Under the pieces are notes generated by a model. It searched no databases. It saw only the letters and a list, made by a program, of their open reading frames with translations, and was not told where the DNA came from. Of a stretch of DNA of 64,000 nucleotides, positions 1 to 8,166 are shown one piece after another. The position numbers were made by a program, and so were the translations under genes. Source of the DNA: LSCE01 sp050485425 (GTDB lineage: Bacteria; Pseudomonadota; Gammaproteobacteria; Nitrococcales; Aquisalimonadaceae); the NCBI GenBank assembly GCA_050485425.1, contig JBJHBJ010000014.1, positions 1 through 64,000 on the forward strand, in the 5' to 3' direction. How positions within the stretch are numbered: position 1 is the first letter of the stretch; each line of letters begins with the position of its first letter.

Positions 1-2
1 GC

Positions 3-119
3 TCATGCGGGTTTCGCACCCGGTTCGGAGCCGTTGAACCGGCCATCGGCTTCATCAACGAAGGCGATCAGCAGATGAACAGCCAGTCAGCCAGACCAAA
101 TCACCGGCTGGTGAATTAG
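3..119 (+). pseudogene. Possible transposase C-terminal remnant
   Basis: An open frame enters from the left window edge and stops at a TAG at 117-119, giving about 38 residues. It contains R-F-G-A-V-E-P-A-I-G, which resembles the 'R..A-(V/I)-E-P-x-I-G' stretch near the end of some IS5/IS1182-type transposases. The residues after it do not follow the family, so this is at best a decayed tail. It could equally be non-coding sequence that happens to be open. Basis: short motif seen in sequence; family link is inference. Confidence 0.25.
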
Positions 120-277
120 GCGGGTTTGTTGGTCAGTCCGGCGTTCAGTATATCCCTGAGTTGGTCAAGGATATCCTGGATTTCGGTCTGCTGCTGTTCG
201 TACCGGGCCAGCAGATCGTCCGGATGTTGCCCATAGTCGTTGCTTATCTCGTGCATTAGCCGTGACTTGTCAGGCAT
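116..277 (-). CDS. Small hypothetical protein (53 aa)
   Basis: A short minus-strand frame that could start at an ATG at 275-277 (53 aa) or at an ATG at 254-256 (46 aa). The product is hydrophilic and predicted helical, with a run of E, Q, D and L residues in its second half that looks like a short coiled coil (ARYEQQQTEIQDILDQLRD). I do not recognise a family. An upstream extension to a TTG at 364 is open, but it crosses three hairpins and has no good ribosome site, so I do not favour it. Neither candidate start has a clear Shine-Dalgarno sequence, so the gene may not be real. It reads away from the large helicase gene. Confidence 0.35.
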   Translation of the reverse strand: MPDKSRLMHEISNDYGQHPDDLLARYEQQQTEIQDILDQLRDILNAGLTNKPA

Positions 278-339
278 CCTAACGCAGGATGAACCGCCTC
301 GGGATTCCCGAAGGCTCCAAACCTTGAGAGTATGGAGCC
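275..339. repeat. Cluster of three perfect inverted repeats
   Basis: Three hairpins follow one another: CATCCT/AGGATG (275-280 and 286-291, 5-nt loop), TCGGGA/TCCCGA (299-304 and 306-311, 1-nt gap) and GGCTCC/GGAGCC (313-318 and 334-339, 15-nt loop). A fourth weaker pair GTCCG/CGGAC lies at 388-392 and 406-410. The array lies just upstream of the exonuclease-helicase gene. It could be a structured leader RNA, a transposon end or an operator cluster; nothing in the sequence decides between them. Confidence 0.5.
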
Positions 340-442
340 ATGAGCAAGTGTGGGTTCGACCCAAAGACGAAAAGTGAGATAGTGCCTGTCCGTTCAGGAT
401 AGAAGCGGACTTGGATTCAACAATTGCAGGGAGCAGATAGCA

Positions 443-481
443 ATGACATACGAATTATGGATGAATATGCAATCAAGGTAG
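443..481 (+). CDS. Short upstream ORF overlapping the helicase start (12 codons)
   Basis: An ATG at 443 lies 9 nt after a clear Shine-Dalgarno sequence GGGAG (429-433) and opens a 12-codon frame (M-T-Y-E-L-W-M-N-M-Q-S-R) that stops at 479-481. It overlaps the start of the large helicase gene in another frame. The helicase start itself (ATG 457 or TTG 424) has no comparable ribosome site. The short frame may be a leader peptide that couples translation, or it may show that a single-base insertion or deletion separates the true N-terminus from the rest of the gene. Confidence 0.35.
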   Translation: MTYELWMNMQSR

Positions 482-3400
482 ATGATAAAAAGGCATTTTC
501 CCCGAATTGTCTATCGATCGATCTTGAAGTAGGTCGGCGAAACGGTCGGATTCACAGTCTGGCTGCAGTCCGTGGCGACGATGATGCAGCCTTTACGTAT
601 ACGGAAAAACGAAAGGAGTTTCCGGTCTCGATACTGGGGAAACTTGATCAATTTGCGGAGAACTCCGCCTTTCTTCTGGGTCACAACCTGATTGCGTTTG
701 ATCTTCCCCACCTTGCAGCCCTTAAGCCGGATCTGCGCCTGCTGCAGATGCCCGCCGTCGATACGCTGCGCCTCAACCCGCTCGCATTTCCGCGAAACCC
801 TTACCACCACTTGGTAAAACACTACCAGAACGGACAACTCAAGCGGGGACGCTTGAATGATCCCGAACTGGATGCGCGGTTGACGCTCGATGTGTTCCGT
901 GATCAGCGAGAAGCGTTCCTGGCACTTCATGAAACGAACCCCGACCTGCTGCTTGCCTGGCATTGGCTGGCCACTCAAGGCGAATCAGCTACCGGGCTTA
1001 ATTCATTCTTCACGACCGTGCGGCGCTCCGCACGCCCGTCCGATACGGAAGGCACTGCAGCTATTGAGTGCTATCTGAAAGGACGCGGATGTGTGACTTA
1101 CGGCCGCGAAGTTCTCGCGGATGCAGCGAAACACAGTTGGGCACTTGCATATGCCATGGCATGGCTCTCGGTTGCTGGCGGTAATTCCGTTATGCCGCCA
1201 TGGGTGCGACACCAGTTTCCCCAGGCTGGAGAATTGGTGCGCCGTCTGCGCGATACCCCATGCACCAGCCCTGCATGCTCTTGGTGCTCTGAACGGCACG
1301 ATGCACGCAAGGAACTCACGCATTGGTTCGGGTTCGATGATTTTCGCCCGGAACCAGCAGGTGAGGATGGCCGCCCACTTCAGCGGACTATCGTTGAGGC
1401 GGGCATGCGGGGTGAGCACGTTCTAGGCATTCTGCCCACTGGCACTGGCAAGTCCCTGTGCTATCAGATACCAGCGCTTTCCCGCTATGACAAGACAGGC
1501 GCACTGACAGTGGTCATATCGCCACTGGTCGCGCTGATGGCCGATCAGGTAGCGGGCCTGGAGGCGCGAGGTATCGCCTCATGTGCGGCCCTCAATGGCC
1601 TGCTGTCGATACCCGAGCGAGCCGATGTGCTGAATCGGGTGCGGTTGGGTGACATCGGGATTCTGATCGTCTCGCCGGAGCAGTTGCGAAACCGCGGATT
1701 CCGGAACGCACTTGCCCAGCGGGAGATTGGTGCCTGGGTATTGGACGAGGCGCACTGCATCTCAAAGTGGGGACATGACTTCCGACCCGACTACCGCTAC
1801 GTCGGTCGCTTTATCAAGGAACGCGCCAGCGAAGGAGCGGTGCCGCCCGTAATGTGTTTAACCGCAACGGCCAAGCCGGACGTGGTGGCGGATATCCTGA
1901 GCCATTTCCACGGTAAGGTCGGCGTCGATCTCCAGGTGTTCGACGGTGGTGCGAGCCGTACTAACCTGGATTTTTCAGTTGTACCCACCACGCCCGGGGA
2001 AAAATTCGCCCATATCCACACAGTACTCGAACAATACCTGCCGCCTGATCGAGCGGGAGGGGCGATCGTCTACTGCGCATCCCGCAGGCGTACGGAGGAA
2101 GTGGCGGAGTTCCTGAGAGAAAAGGAGCTGGTCGCCGCACATTTTCATGCCGGACTGCAGCCTGAAACCAAGAAAAGTGTTCAGGAGCGCTTTGTACGCG
2201 GTGAGCTCCGGATCATAGTGGCAACCAACGCCTTCGGAATGGGAATCGACAAGCCGGACGTCAGGCTTGTGGTTCACGCCGATATTCCGGGATCCCTTGA
2301 AAACTATGTGCAGGAAGCAGGGCGTGCGGGTCGTGATCGCCGTCAGGCACAGTGTGTCCTGTTGTATACACCTGATGATGTTGAACGCCAGTTCGGCATG
2401 TCCGCGCGTTCGCGGCTGACCCGGCAGGAGATTCACGCAATTCTGCGGTCCTTGCGCCGTTTCAACAGAAAAATGCAGTTCGGCGGCGAGGTGATCGCTA
2501 CAGCCGGTGAAATTCTCTCCGAGGATGAGGAGGGCGCGTTTCAACGTGACTCCGCCACGGACGATACGCGCGTTCGCACCGCGCTGTCCTGGCTGGAAGA
2601 GGCAGCACACCTTTCTCGCGAGGAAAACCAGGTTCAGGTCTTCCCATCGTCCTTACGCGTGCCAACCGCTGATGCTGCGCGTAAAAAGCTGGATAAAGCT
2701 CCAATCACCACGGAGTACCGGGAGAAATTACTCTCGCTGGTGGACAGCCTGATATCGGCCGACGCAGATGAGGGTATTTCGACAGATGAGCTGATGGGCG
2801 TCTCCGGCCTCACAGCTGAAGGCGTGCGGCGCGCACTTTACGATTTGGAGCGGCTGGGCATTGCGAGCAATGACACCGCATTGACTGCTTTTGTACATGT
2901 TGGCGTGGAGCGATCGTCGAAAAAGCGTCTTGAGGAAGCGATATCCCTGGAAGCCGCTCTGATCGACCAGATGAAACAATTTGGCATGGAGCTAAGCACG
3001 GGTGAGAGGTCTGTCCTGCATTTGCGCCACGCCACACAGCAACTGAAAAACAACGGATTCACGCATGCCTTGCCGGAGAAGATCTGGCGGCTTGCCAAGG
3101 GCTTGTCTCTTGACGGTCGAGACGATGACGGCGGCCGGGGAAGCATCGGCCTTCGTCGACTGGATGCCGAGAGTGTGCAGGTGATACTGCAGCGCGAGTG
3201 GTCGGCACTGCAAAAGACAGCGAACCTGCGCCGAGAGGCGGCAGATCGGCTGCTCCAGCACCTTCTCGCCAGTGTGCCCAATGGGCAACGGGGCAATGAT
3301 GTGCTCGCGGAGACCACGCTTGGCAAACTTCTTCAGGCTTTAGACGGAGATCTGGTTCTGAAGGCTGAGATGAAGGATCCCCAGAAACTGATGGATCGCG

Positions 3401-5598
3401 CCTTGCTATGGTTGCACGAACAGGAAGTCATTCGTCTCGGCAAGGGTCTGGCAGTGTTCCGTCCGGCCATGACAATCCGCCTGAGCCAGGAGCGGCGCGC
3501 CTTTAGCAAGGCGGATTTCGAGCCGCTGAAGAGCCACTATGCCGAGCAGGTATTTCAGGTTCACGTTATGGGTGCTTATGCCCAGCGGGCTCTGGAGGCG
3601 ATGGCTGATGCGCTGCGTCTGGTCATGGACTACTTCAGCCTGTCACAGGACGAATTTATCCATCTTTGGATGCCGGACAAGGAAAAGGAACTCGCGCTAC
3701 AGACAACGCCGGAGTCATGGCAAAACATCGTTGAAAGCCTGAATAGCACGGTGCAGCAGCGCATCGTTACCGACGATCGCGAAAAAACCAATGTTCTCGT
3801 GCTCGCTGGGCCGGGCTCCGGCAAGACACGGGTACTGGTGCACCGCATTGCTTACCTGTTGCGCGTGCGGCGAGAGAATCCGCGTGGCATTCTTGCACTG
3901 GCCTATAACCGCCATGCCGCGGTAGAAATCCGACGTCGTCTTGCTGCGCTGATCGGCGACGATGCTAAAGGGGTTACCGTTCTTACATGTCATGCCTTAG
4001 CCATGCGCCTGGTTGGAGCCAGCTTCATAGGGCGGGTGGATTTGAGCGATGGTGTGTTCAGGGAAGTCTTGCAGCAGGCAGTAGCGCTGCTAAGAGGGGA
4101 CGATCTACCACCGGAGGAAGCTGATGCCCAGCGTGAACGCCTGCTGGCGGGCTTTCGCTGGATACTGGTCGATGAATATCAGGACATTGCCACTGAGCAA
4201 TACGAGCTCATCTCCGCCTTGGCCGGCCGTACGCTTCAGGATGACGATGGTCGCCTAAGTCTTTTCGCGGTTGGGGATGATGATCAGAACATCTACGCAT
4301 TCAATGGCGCATCGGTTGATTTCATCAGGCGCTTTGAAACGGATTACGATACGCGGCTCGCCTATCTGACGGAAAATTATCGATCTACTGCCAATATCAT
4401 CCATGTCGCCAATTTGGTGATCGCATCCGCTGGCAAGCGCATGAAATCGGAACATCCCATCATGGTAGATGGGGCAAGGAACAAGCAGCCTCCCGGGGGA
4501 GACTGGGAAACAATTGATTCGGTCAGCCGTGGGCGAGTCCAACTGCTACCCGCTGGAGAAAACATGCGCAGCCAGGCGTTGGTGGCGATGACCGAGTTAC
4601 GGCGGCTGTCTGAGTTGCATCCTGGCTGGGACTGGAGCAGTACGGCAGTAATTGCCCGGGAATGGAAATATCTGGAGCCCGTATTCTGTTATTGCGAATT
4701 GAACGGCATCCCGGCGCAGATGGCCGACCAGGAAAACCCGCATGTCTGGTTATTGAGGGAAACCCAACAGTTGCTCACATGGCTCCGTGAGCGGCAGTCC
4801 AGACTGGTGGACATTGCAGGCATCAGCCAGTGGCTCGACGCAAAACCGGAAGGGCGCTGGTGGGGACTGCTGCGCGAGGCCGTCGATGAGTACGCGCTGG
4901 AGACCGGTGGCTCGGAGTTGCCTGTCGACCATTTCGTCGAATGGCTTGCGGAATGGGGGCGGGAGGTGCGTCGTAAACAGTCGGGCCTCGTGCTGTTGAC
5001 CGCGCATCGCGCCAAAGGGTTGGAGTTCGACCACGTCGTGGTGCTCGATGGTGGTTGGGATAGAGCAGGGCGGAACGAGGATGCCGACGCGCCCCGCCGA
5101 TTGTATTACGTCGCCATGACTCGTGCTCGGCAGACATTGGCCTTGGTCAGCCTTGAAAAGGAGTTCGGAATCGTCGATGAGTTGCCGGAAGATCCGGCTC
5201 TTCTACGTCGTCAGCCCGTTCAGGTCGCTAATGCAGAGGTCATGCTCGATCGTCGCTACCTGCGGCTGACACCCAGGGATGTGGACATGGGATTCGCAGG
5301 TCGCTACTCGCCGTCGCACGCCATACACAAGACCATCAGTAACCTCAAGACTGGAGACCCGCTATGGCTGGAGAATAGGGAGAACCGGTGGCTATTGCTT
5401 GACGCTCAGGGAGAAGTCGTCGGGCGACTTGCTCAAAGTTTCGAACCGCCAAATGGGATGGCGTGTGCGCAGGCGAGGGTTTCGGCTGTTCTGGTGCGCC
5501 GTCAGCAAGACTCATCAGTTGAATACGCCAGCTATCTGCGATGTGAGCGGTGGGAACTGGTGTTACCAGAGTTAGTCTTTTCTTTCCCTGCCAAATGA
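457..5598 (+). CDS. Exonuclease-fold / RecQ helicase / UvrD helicase fusion protein
   Basis: A 1713-residue protein (from ATG 457; a TTG at 424 is also possible). Residues about 18-150 look like a DnaQ-type 3'-5' exonuclease: D22-x-E24, G-H-N-L-I-A-F-D82, and motif III D139, but the usual catalytic His five residues before D139 is Asn134. A Cys cluster (C269, C274, C277, H281) could bind zinc. A RecQ-type superfamily 2 helicase follows: Walker A with K332, DEAH at 430-433, then N-Y-V-Q-E-A-G-R-A-G-R-D near 619. The RecQ zinc domain and HRDC are not visible; a winged-helix-like stretch lies near 775-805. Residues about 1105-1580 are a UvrD/Rep superfamily 1 helicase: G-P-G-S-G-K1123-T, V-D-E-Y-Q-D (1238-1243), T-A-H-R-A-K-G-L-E-F-D and V-A-M-T-R-A-R. 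The domains predict DNA unwinding and possibly end processing; a defence role is only inference. It stands alone, is more A+T-rich than the core genes, and ends about 190 bp from dif. Confidence 0.9.
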   Translation: MDEYAIKVDDKKAFSPNCLSIDLEVGRRNGRIHSLAAVRGDDDAAFTYTEKRKEFPVSILGKLDQFAENSAFLLGHNLIAFDLPHLAALKPDLRLLQMPAVDTLRLNPLAFPRNPYHHLVKHYQNGQLKRGRLNDPELDARLTLDVFRDQREAFLALHETNPDLLLAWHWLATQGESATGLNSFFTTVRRSARPSDTEGTAAIECYLKGRGCVTYGREVLADAAKHSWALAYAMAWLSVAGGNSVMPPWVRHQFPQAGELVRRLRDTPCTSPACSWCSERHDARKELTHWFGFDDFRPEPAGEDGRPLQRTIVEAGMRGEHVLGILPTGTGKSLCYQIPALSRYDKTGALTVVISPLVALMADQVAGLEARGIASCAALNGLLSIPERADVLNRVRLGDIGILIVSPEQLRNRGFRNALAQREIGAWVLDEAHCISKWGHDFRPDYRYVGRFIKERASEGAVPPVMCLTATAKPDVVADILSHFHGKVGVDLQVFDGGASRTNLDFSVVPTTPGEKFAHIHTVLEQYLPPDRAGGAIVYCASRRRTEEVAEFLREKELVAAHFHAGLQPETKKSVQERFVRGELRIIVATNAFGMGIDKPDVRLVVHADIPGSLENYVQEAGRAGRDRRQAQCVLLYTPDDVERQFGMSARSRLTRQEIHAILRSLRRFNRKMQFGGEVIATAGEILSEDEEGAFQRDSATDDTRVRTALSWLEEAAHLSREENQVQVFPSSLRVPTADAARKKLDKAPITTEYREKLLSLVDSLISADADEGISTDELMGVSGLTAEGVRRALYDLERLGIASNDTALTAFVHVGVERSSKKRLEEAISLEAALIDQMKQFGMELSTGERSVLHLRHATQQLKNNGFTHALPEKIWRLAKGLSLDGRDDDGGRGSIGLRRLDAESVQVILQREWSALQKTANLRREAADRLLQHLLASVPNGQRGNDVLAETTLGKLLQALDGDLVLKAEMKDPQKLMDRALLWLHEQEVIRLGKGLAVFRPAMTIRLSQERRAFSKADFEPLKSHYAEQVFQVHVMGAYAQRALEAMADALRLVMDYFSLSQDEFIHLWMPDKEKELALQTTPESWQNIVESLNSTVQQRIVTDDREKTNVLVLAGPGSGKTRVLVHRIAYLLRVRRENPRGILALAYNRHAAVEIRRRLAALIGDDAKGVTVLTCHALAMRLVGASFIGRVDLSDGVFREVLQQAVALLRGDDLPPEEADAQRERLLAGFRWILVDEYQDIATEQYELISALAGRTLQDDDGRLSLFAVGDDDQNIYAFNGASVDFIRRFETDYDTRLAYLTENYRSTANIIHVANLVIASAGKRMKSEHPIMVDGARNKQPPGGDWETIDSVSRGRVQLLPAGENMRSQALVAMTELRRLSELHPGWDWSSTAVIAREWKYLEPVFCYCELNGIPAQMADQENPHVWLLRETQQLLTWLRERQSRLVDIAGISQWLDAKPEGRWWGLLREAVDEYALETGGSELPVDHFVEWLAEWGREVRRKQSGLVLLTAHRAKGLEFDHVVVLDGGWDRAGRNEDADAPRRLYYVAMTRARQTLALVSLEKEFGIVDELPEDPALLRRQPVQVANAEVMLDRRYLRLTPRDVDMGFAGRYSPSHAIHKTISNLKTGDPLWLENRENRWLLLDAQGEVVGRLAQSFEPPNGMACAQARVSAVLVRRQQDSSVEYASYLRCERWELVLPELVFSFPAK

Positions 5599-5942
5599 TT
5601 CCTGGGCAGTTCCCGCAGGCGTTTCGCAAGGACTTGATCACATAGCTGTGGAGGTTGTGGAGGCCTCGATTTCCGCGGCCAGCTTCCGCGCTCTCAGTCC
5701 ATCATCGGAGTCGGAGTGCGCCCTGAAAACGGCAGAGGCCTAGGAGCTCACTACAATCCTGTAGCATTGATCTCGACCCACCGTCACTATTTAACATAAT
5801 ATACATTATGCGAAGTTAAGTATGCTGTCGTTAGGAGCCACCTCCGTTCAATGCGATGATTAAGCGAATTGCTTCCATGAACAAGTCGCTGCCCTCTTGC
5901 TTGTCGCGGCGAAAGAACCACGATTGTCCAAGACATACCAAT
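5599..5942. other. Intergenic region carrying dif
   Basis: About 340 bp without a convincing gene. The left part (5599-5788) has no recognisable coding content; a small inverted repeat CTACA/TGTAG lies at 5751-5755 and 5760-5764. The dif site follows at 5789-5816. Between dif and the chosen azlC start an open extension of the azlC frame exists from 5856, but its residues do not resemble the family. Confidence 0.6.
5789..5816 (-). other. dif: dif site (XerC/XerD chromosome dimer resolution site)
   Basis: Read on the minus strand, the 28 bp are an 11-bp XerC arm ACTTCGCATAA, the 6-bp centre TGTATA and an 11-bp XerD arm TTATGTTAAAT. Compared with the E. coli dif site as I remember it, 25 of 28 positions agree; the three differences are all at the outer end of the XerC arm, which is the variable part among gammaproteobacteria. 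The central region and XerD arm are identical. XerCD acts here with FtsK at division to resolve chromosome dimers, so this should mark the replication terminus. No second copy was found in the window, so if an element is integrated here its other boundary lies left of position 1. Confidence 0.93.
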
Positions 5943-6665
5943 ATGCCCCTTTCACATCGCAAACACGCTCTCATGGACGGCCTGCGCGCCGTTGCCCCGA
6001 TGCTTCCCGGCGTTGTGCCGTTCGGCATGATGGCCGGCATTGCAGCCGTGGACGCGGGTATGGGTGCGCTGGCGGGCTTTGCCATGTCGGTCATCATCTT
6101 TGCGGGAGCATCGCAGTTGATCATCGCGCAATTGGTCGGCGATGGTGCATTGCCCCTGGTGATTCTGGTCACGGCACTGCTGATAAACCTGCGCATGGTG
6201 ATGTACAGCACGTCCCTTGCACCGTACTTCGGTGGTCTGTCGTTCCGCCGGAAGTCCGTGGTTGCCTATCTTCTGACGGACCAGGCGTATGCATTGGGCG
6301 TTACCCGCTTCTACGGCAAGTCCGACAAACAGGATCTGCGGTGGCGTTTCGACTACTACATGGGAATCGCCTTTACGCTGTGGGTGGTCTGGCTGATGGC
6401 AACGCTGGTGGGCATCTGGCTCGGTGCCACCATACCGGCGTCCTGGCAGGTAGGCTTTGCCCTGCCGCTTGTCTTCCTCGTGCTGCTGGTGCCGGTGGTC
6501 CGTGACCGGCCCAGCGTCGTTGCCGCCGTCGTGGGCGGTTCCGTCGCCGTCATCGCGCACGAGGCACCTTACCAACTGGGGCTGACCATAGGCGGTATCG
6601 CGGGTATAGGCGCAGGCGTGGTCGCCGAACTGCTTCTTGAGAAACGGGAGGCCGCACCGGAATGA
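5943..6665 (+). CDS. azlC: AzlC-family branched-chain amino acid exporter, large subunit
   Basis: A 240-residue inner-membrane protein with several hydrophobic helices and the family's N-terminal pattern (L-P-G-V-V-P-F-G-M-M-A-G). With AzlD it forms an exporter for branched-chain amino acids and analogues. The start at 5943 gives a length normal for the family; an in-frame ATG at 5856 would add 29 residues unlike the family. The Shine-Dalgarno sequence is weak for either start. azlD follows with a 4-nt overlap, so the two are translationally coupled. Family assignment is firm; the exported substrate here is not shown by the sequence. Confidence 0.88.
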   Translation: MPLSHRKHALMDGLRAVAPMLPGVVPFGMMAGIAAVDAGMGALAGFAMSVIIFAGASQLIIAQLVGDGALPLVILVTALLINLRMVMYSTSLAPYFGGLSFRRKSVVAYLLTDQAYALGVTRFYGKSDKQDLRWRFDYYMGIAFTLWVVWLMATLVGIWLGATIPASWQVGFALPLVFLVLLVPVVRDRPSVVAAVVGGSVAVIAHEAPYQLGLTIGGIAGIGAGVVAELLLEKREAAPE

Positions 6666-7006
6666 GCACGCTGACACTGTGGGCGCTGATCGTGCTGGCC
6701 GGTATCGGTACCTTTCTGATGCGGCTCTCCGGTATCCAGCTTTTCGGCGAACGGCAAATGCCCGCCGCATTGCGGCGCCCGCTGCGATTCGTACCCGCCG
6801 CCGTGATTTCGGCCATTGTCCTGCCAGCCATTGTCTATGGTGGACCGGAACCGGGCTTTCATCTGGAGAACGTGAGGCTGTTGGCCGGACTGATCGCGGC
6901 GGTGGTTGCATGGACCAGCCGCAGCGTACTGGCTACGCTGGGGGCTGGCATGGGTAGCTTGTGGCTGCTTCAGTGGTTGTTTCAGGTTATTGGGATAAGT
7001 TCATGA
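6662..7006 (+). CDS. azlD: AzlD-family branched-chain amino acid exporter, small subunit
   Basis: A 114-residue, strongly hydrophobic protein with about four membrane segments, the size and composition of AzlD. It is the obligate small partner of AzlC. Its start overlaps the azlC stop (ATGA) and its own stop overlaps the ATG of the following aminotransferase gene in the same way, so the three form a tight operon. F-L-M-R near the N-terminus and the small-residue-rich helices fit the family. Confidence 0.87.
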   Translation: MSTLTLWALIVLAGIGTFLMRLSGIQLFGERQMPAALRRPLRFVPAAVISAIVLPAIVYGGPEPGFHLENVRLLAGLIAAVVAWTSRSVLATLGAGMGSLWLLQWLFQVIGISS

Positions 7007-8166
7007 TTGGAAATGCATTTCCTCAGGATGAGAATGTCATCTATCTGAATCACGCCGGCGTCGGGCCCTGGCCCGCCCGGACTCGGGACGCCGTGAAGGC
7101 CTTTGCGGAAACCAACGTGATCAGAGGCGCTGCCGAGTACCCCGAGTGGCTGCGACGGGAGACCCGCTTGCGGGACCGTCTCGCGGAGTTGATCCAGGCC
7201 GACAGCCGGGATGATGTCGCATTGATCAAGAACACCTCGGAGGGCTTGTCTTTCATTGCCTACGGACTCCCCTGGAAAGAAGGCGACGAGGTGATCATCA
7301 ACTCGGCCGAGTTTCCGTCGAACCGCATCGTCTGGGAATCGCTTGCCCATCGCTTCGGGGTAACGATCCGCGATGTGGATCTTGATGACGGCGAGACGCC
7401 GGAGCAGGCCCTGCTGGCAGCATTCACCCCGCGTACCCGGCTGCTGGCGGTGAGTTCGGTGCAGTACGGCTCCGGCTTGCGCATGGATCTGGCGCCGCTG
7501 GGCCGAGCCTGCAAGGAACGCGGCGTGCTGTTCTGCGTGGATGCCATTCAGAGTCTTGGCGCTTTACGCTTCAATCGCTCGGTCGTGGACCCGGATTTCG
7601 TGGTGGCGGACGGCCATAAATGGATGCTGGGTCCTGAAGGCCTCGGTGTTCTCTGGTGCCGCCCTTCCCTGCTGAACTTGCTGCAGCCCAGCCAGTATGG
7701 CTGGCACATGATTGAAAATGCTGGAGATTACAGCAGGAAGGAATGGGAGGTTGCGTCCACCGCACGCCGCTTCGAGTGCGGCAGTCCGAACATGCTGGGA
7801 ATTCACGGCCTGGAAGCCAGCCTGACCGTGTTGCAGGACGATGCCGGTCTGGAACTGGTGGAACGCGGCGTGCTGGAGAACGCTGCACTGCTGATGGATG
7901 CCATTTCACAGGAGCCGGACCTGGAACTGCTCTCGCCCGCTTCCGAAGAACGCCGCTCGGGTATCGTCACGTTCAGGGCCTCCGGGGACCGGGACAGCCA
8001 GGCGCTGTATCGCCGGCTCATGCAGCAGGGCGTGATCTGCGCGGGGCGCGGCGGCGGCGTTCGTTTCTCCCCGCACTTCTATACACCGACGGAGAAACTC
8101 CACCGCGCCGTGGCGATGGCGGCCGAACTGGCTAGACAGACGTCAGCTGCGGGCGTGCGGCCGTAG
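7003..8166 (+). CDS. Class V aminotransferase-fold PLP enzyme
   Basis: A 387-residue pyridoxal-phosphate enzyme of the NifS/IscS-like aminotransferase class V fold. The PLP lysine is K206 in V-A-D-G-H-K-W-M-L-G; D-A-I-Q-S-L-G upstream carries the usual Asp. No conserved desulfurase loop Cys is evident, so it is more likely an aminotransferase, isopenicillin epimerase-like enzyme or kynureninase relative than a sulfur donor. The ATG at 7003 overlaps the azlD stop, and its position behind azlCD suggests an amino-acid-linked role. The 3' end overlaps the convergent ycfH gene by 35 nt. Substrate unknown. Confidence 0.82.
   Translation: MIGNAFPQDENVIYLNHAGVGPWPARTRDAVKAFAETNVIRGAAEYPEWLRRETRLRDRLAELIQADSRDDVALIKNTSEGLSFIAYGLPWKEGDEVIINSAEFPSNRIVWESLAHRFGVTIRDVDLDDGETPEQALLAAFTPRTRLLAVSSVQYGSGLRMDLAPLGRACKERGVLFCVDAIQSLGALRFNRSVVDPDFVVADGHKWMLGPEGLGVLWCRPSLLNLLQPSQYGWHMIENAGDYSRKEWEVASTARRFECGSPNMLGIHGLEASLTVLQDDAGLELVERGVLENAALLMDAISQEPDLELLSPASEERRSGIVTFRASGDRDSQALYRRLMQQGVICAGRGGGVRFSPHFYTPTEKLHRAVAMAAELARQTSAAGVRP

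Noticed and set aside
340..375. A GGTTCGAC stretch resembling a tRNA T-loop
   Set aside because: The flanking bases do not form a 5-bp T-stem, and no acceptor or anticodon arms surround it.
5751..5764. CTACA/TGTAG repeat as an attachment or terminator site
   Set aside because: The stem is only 5 bp with no T-tract and has no partner copy in the window.
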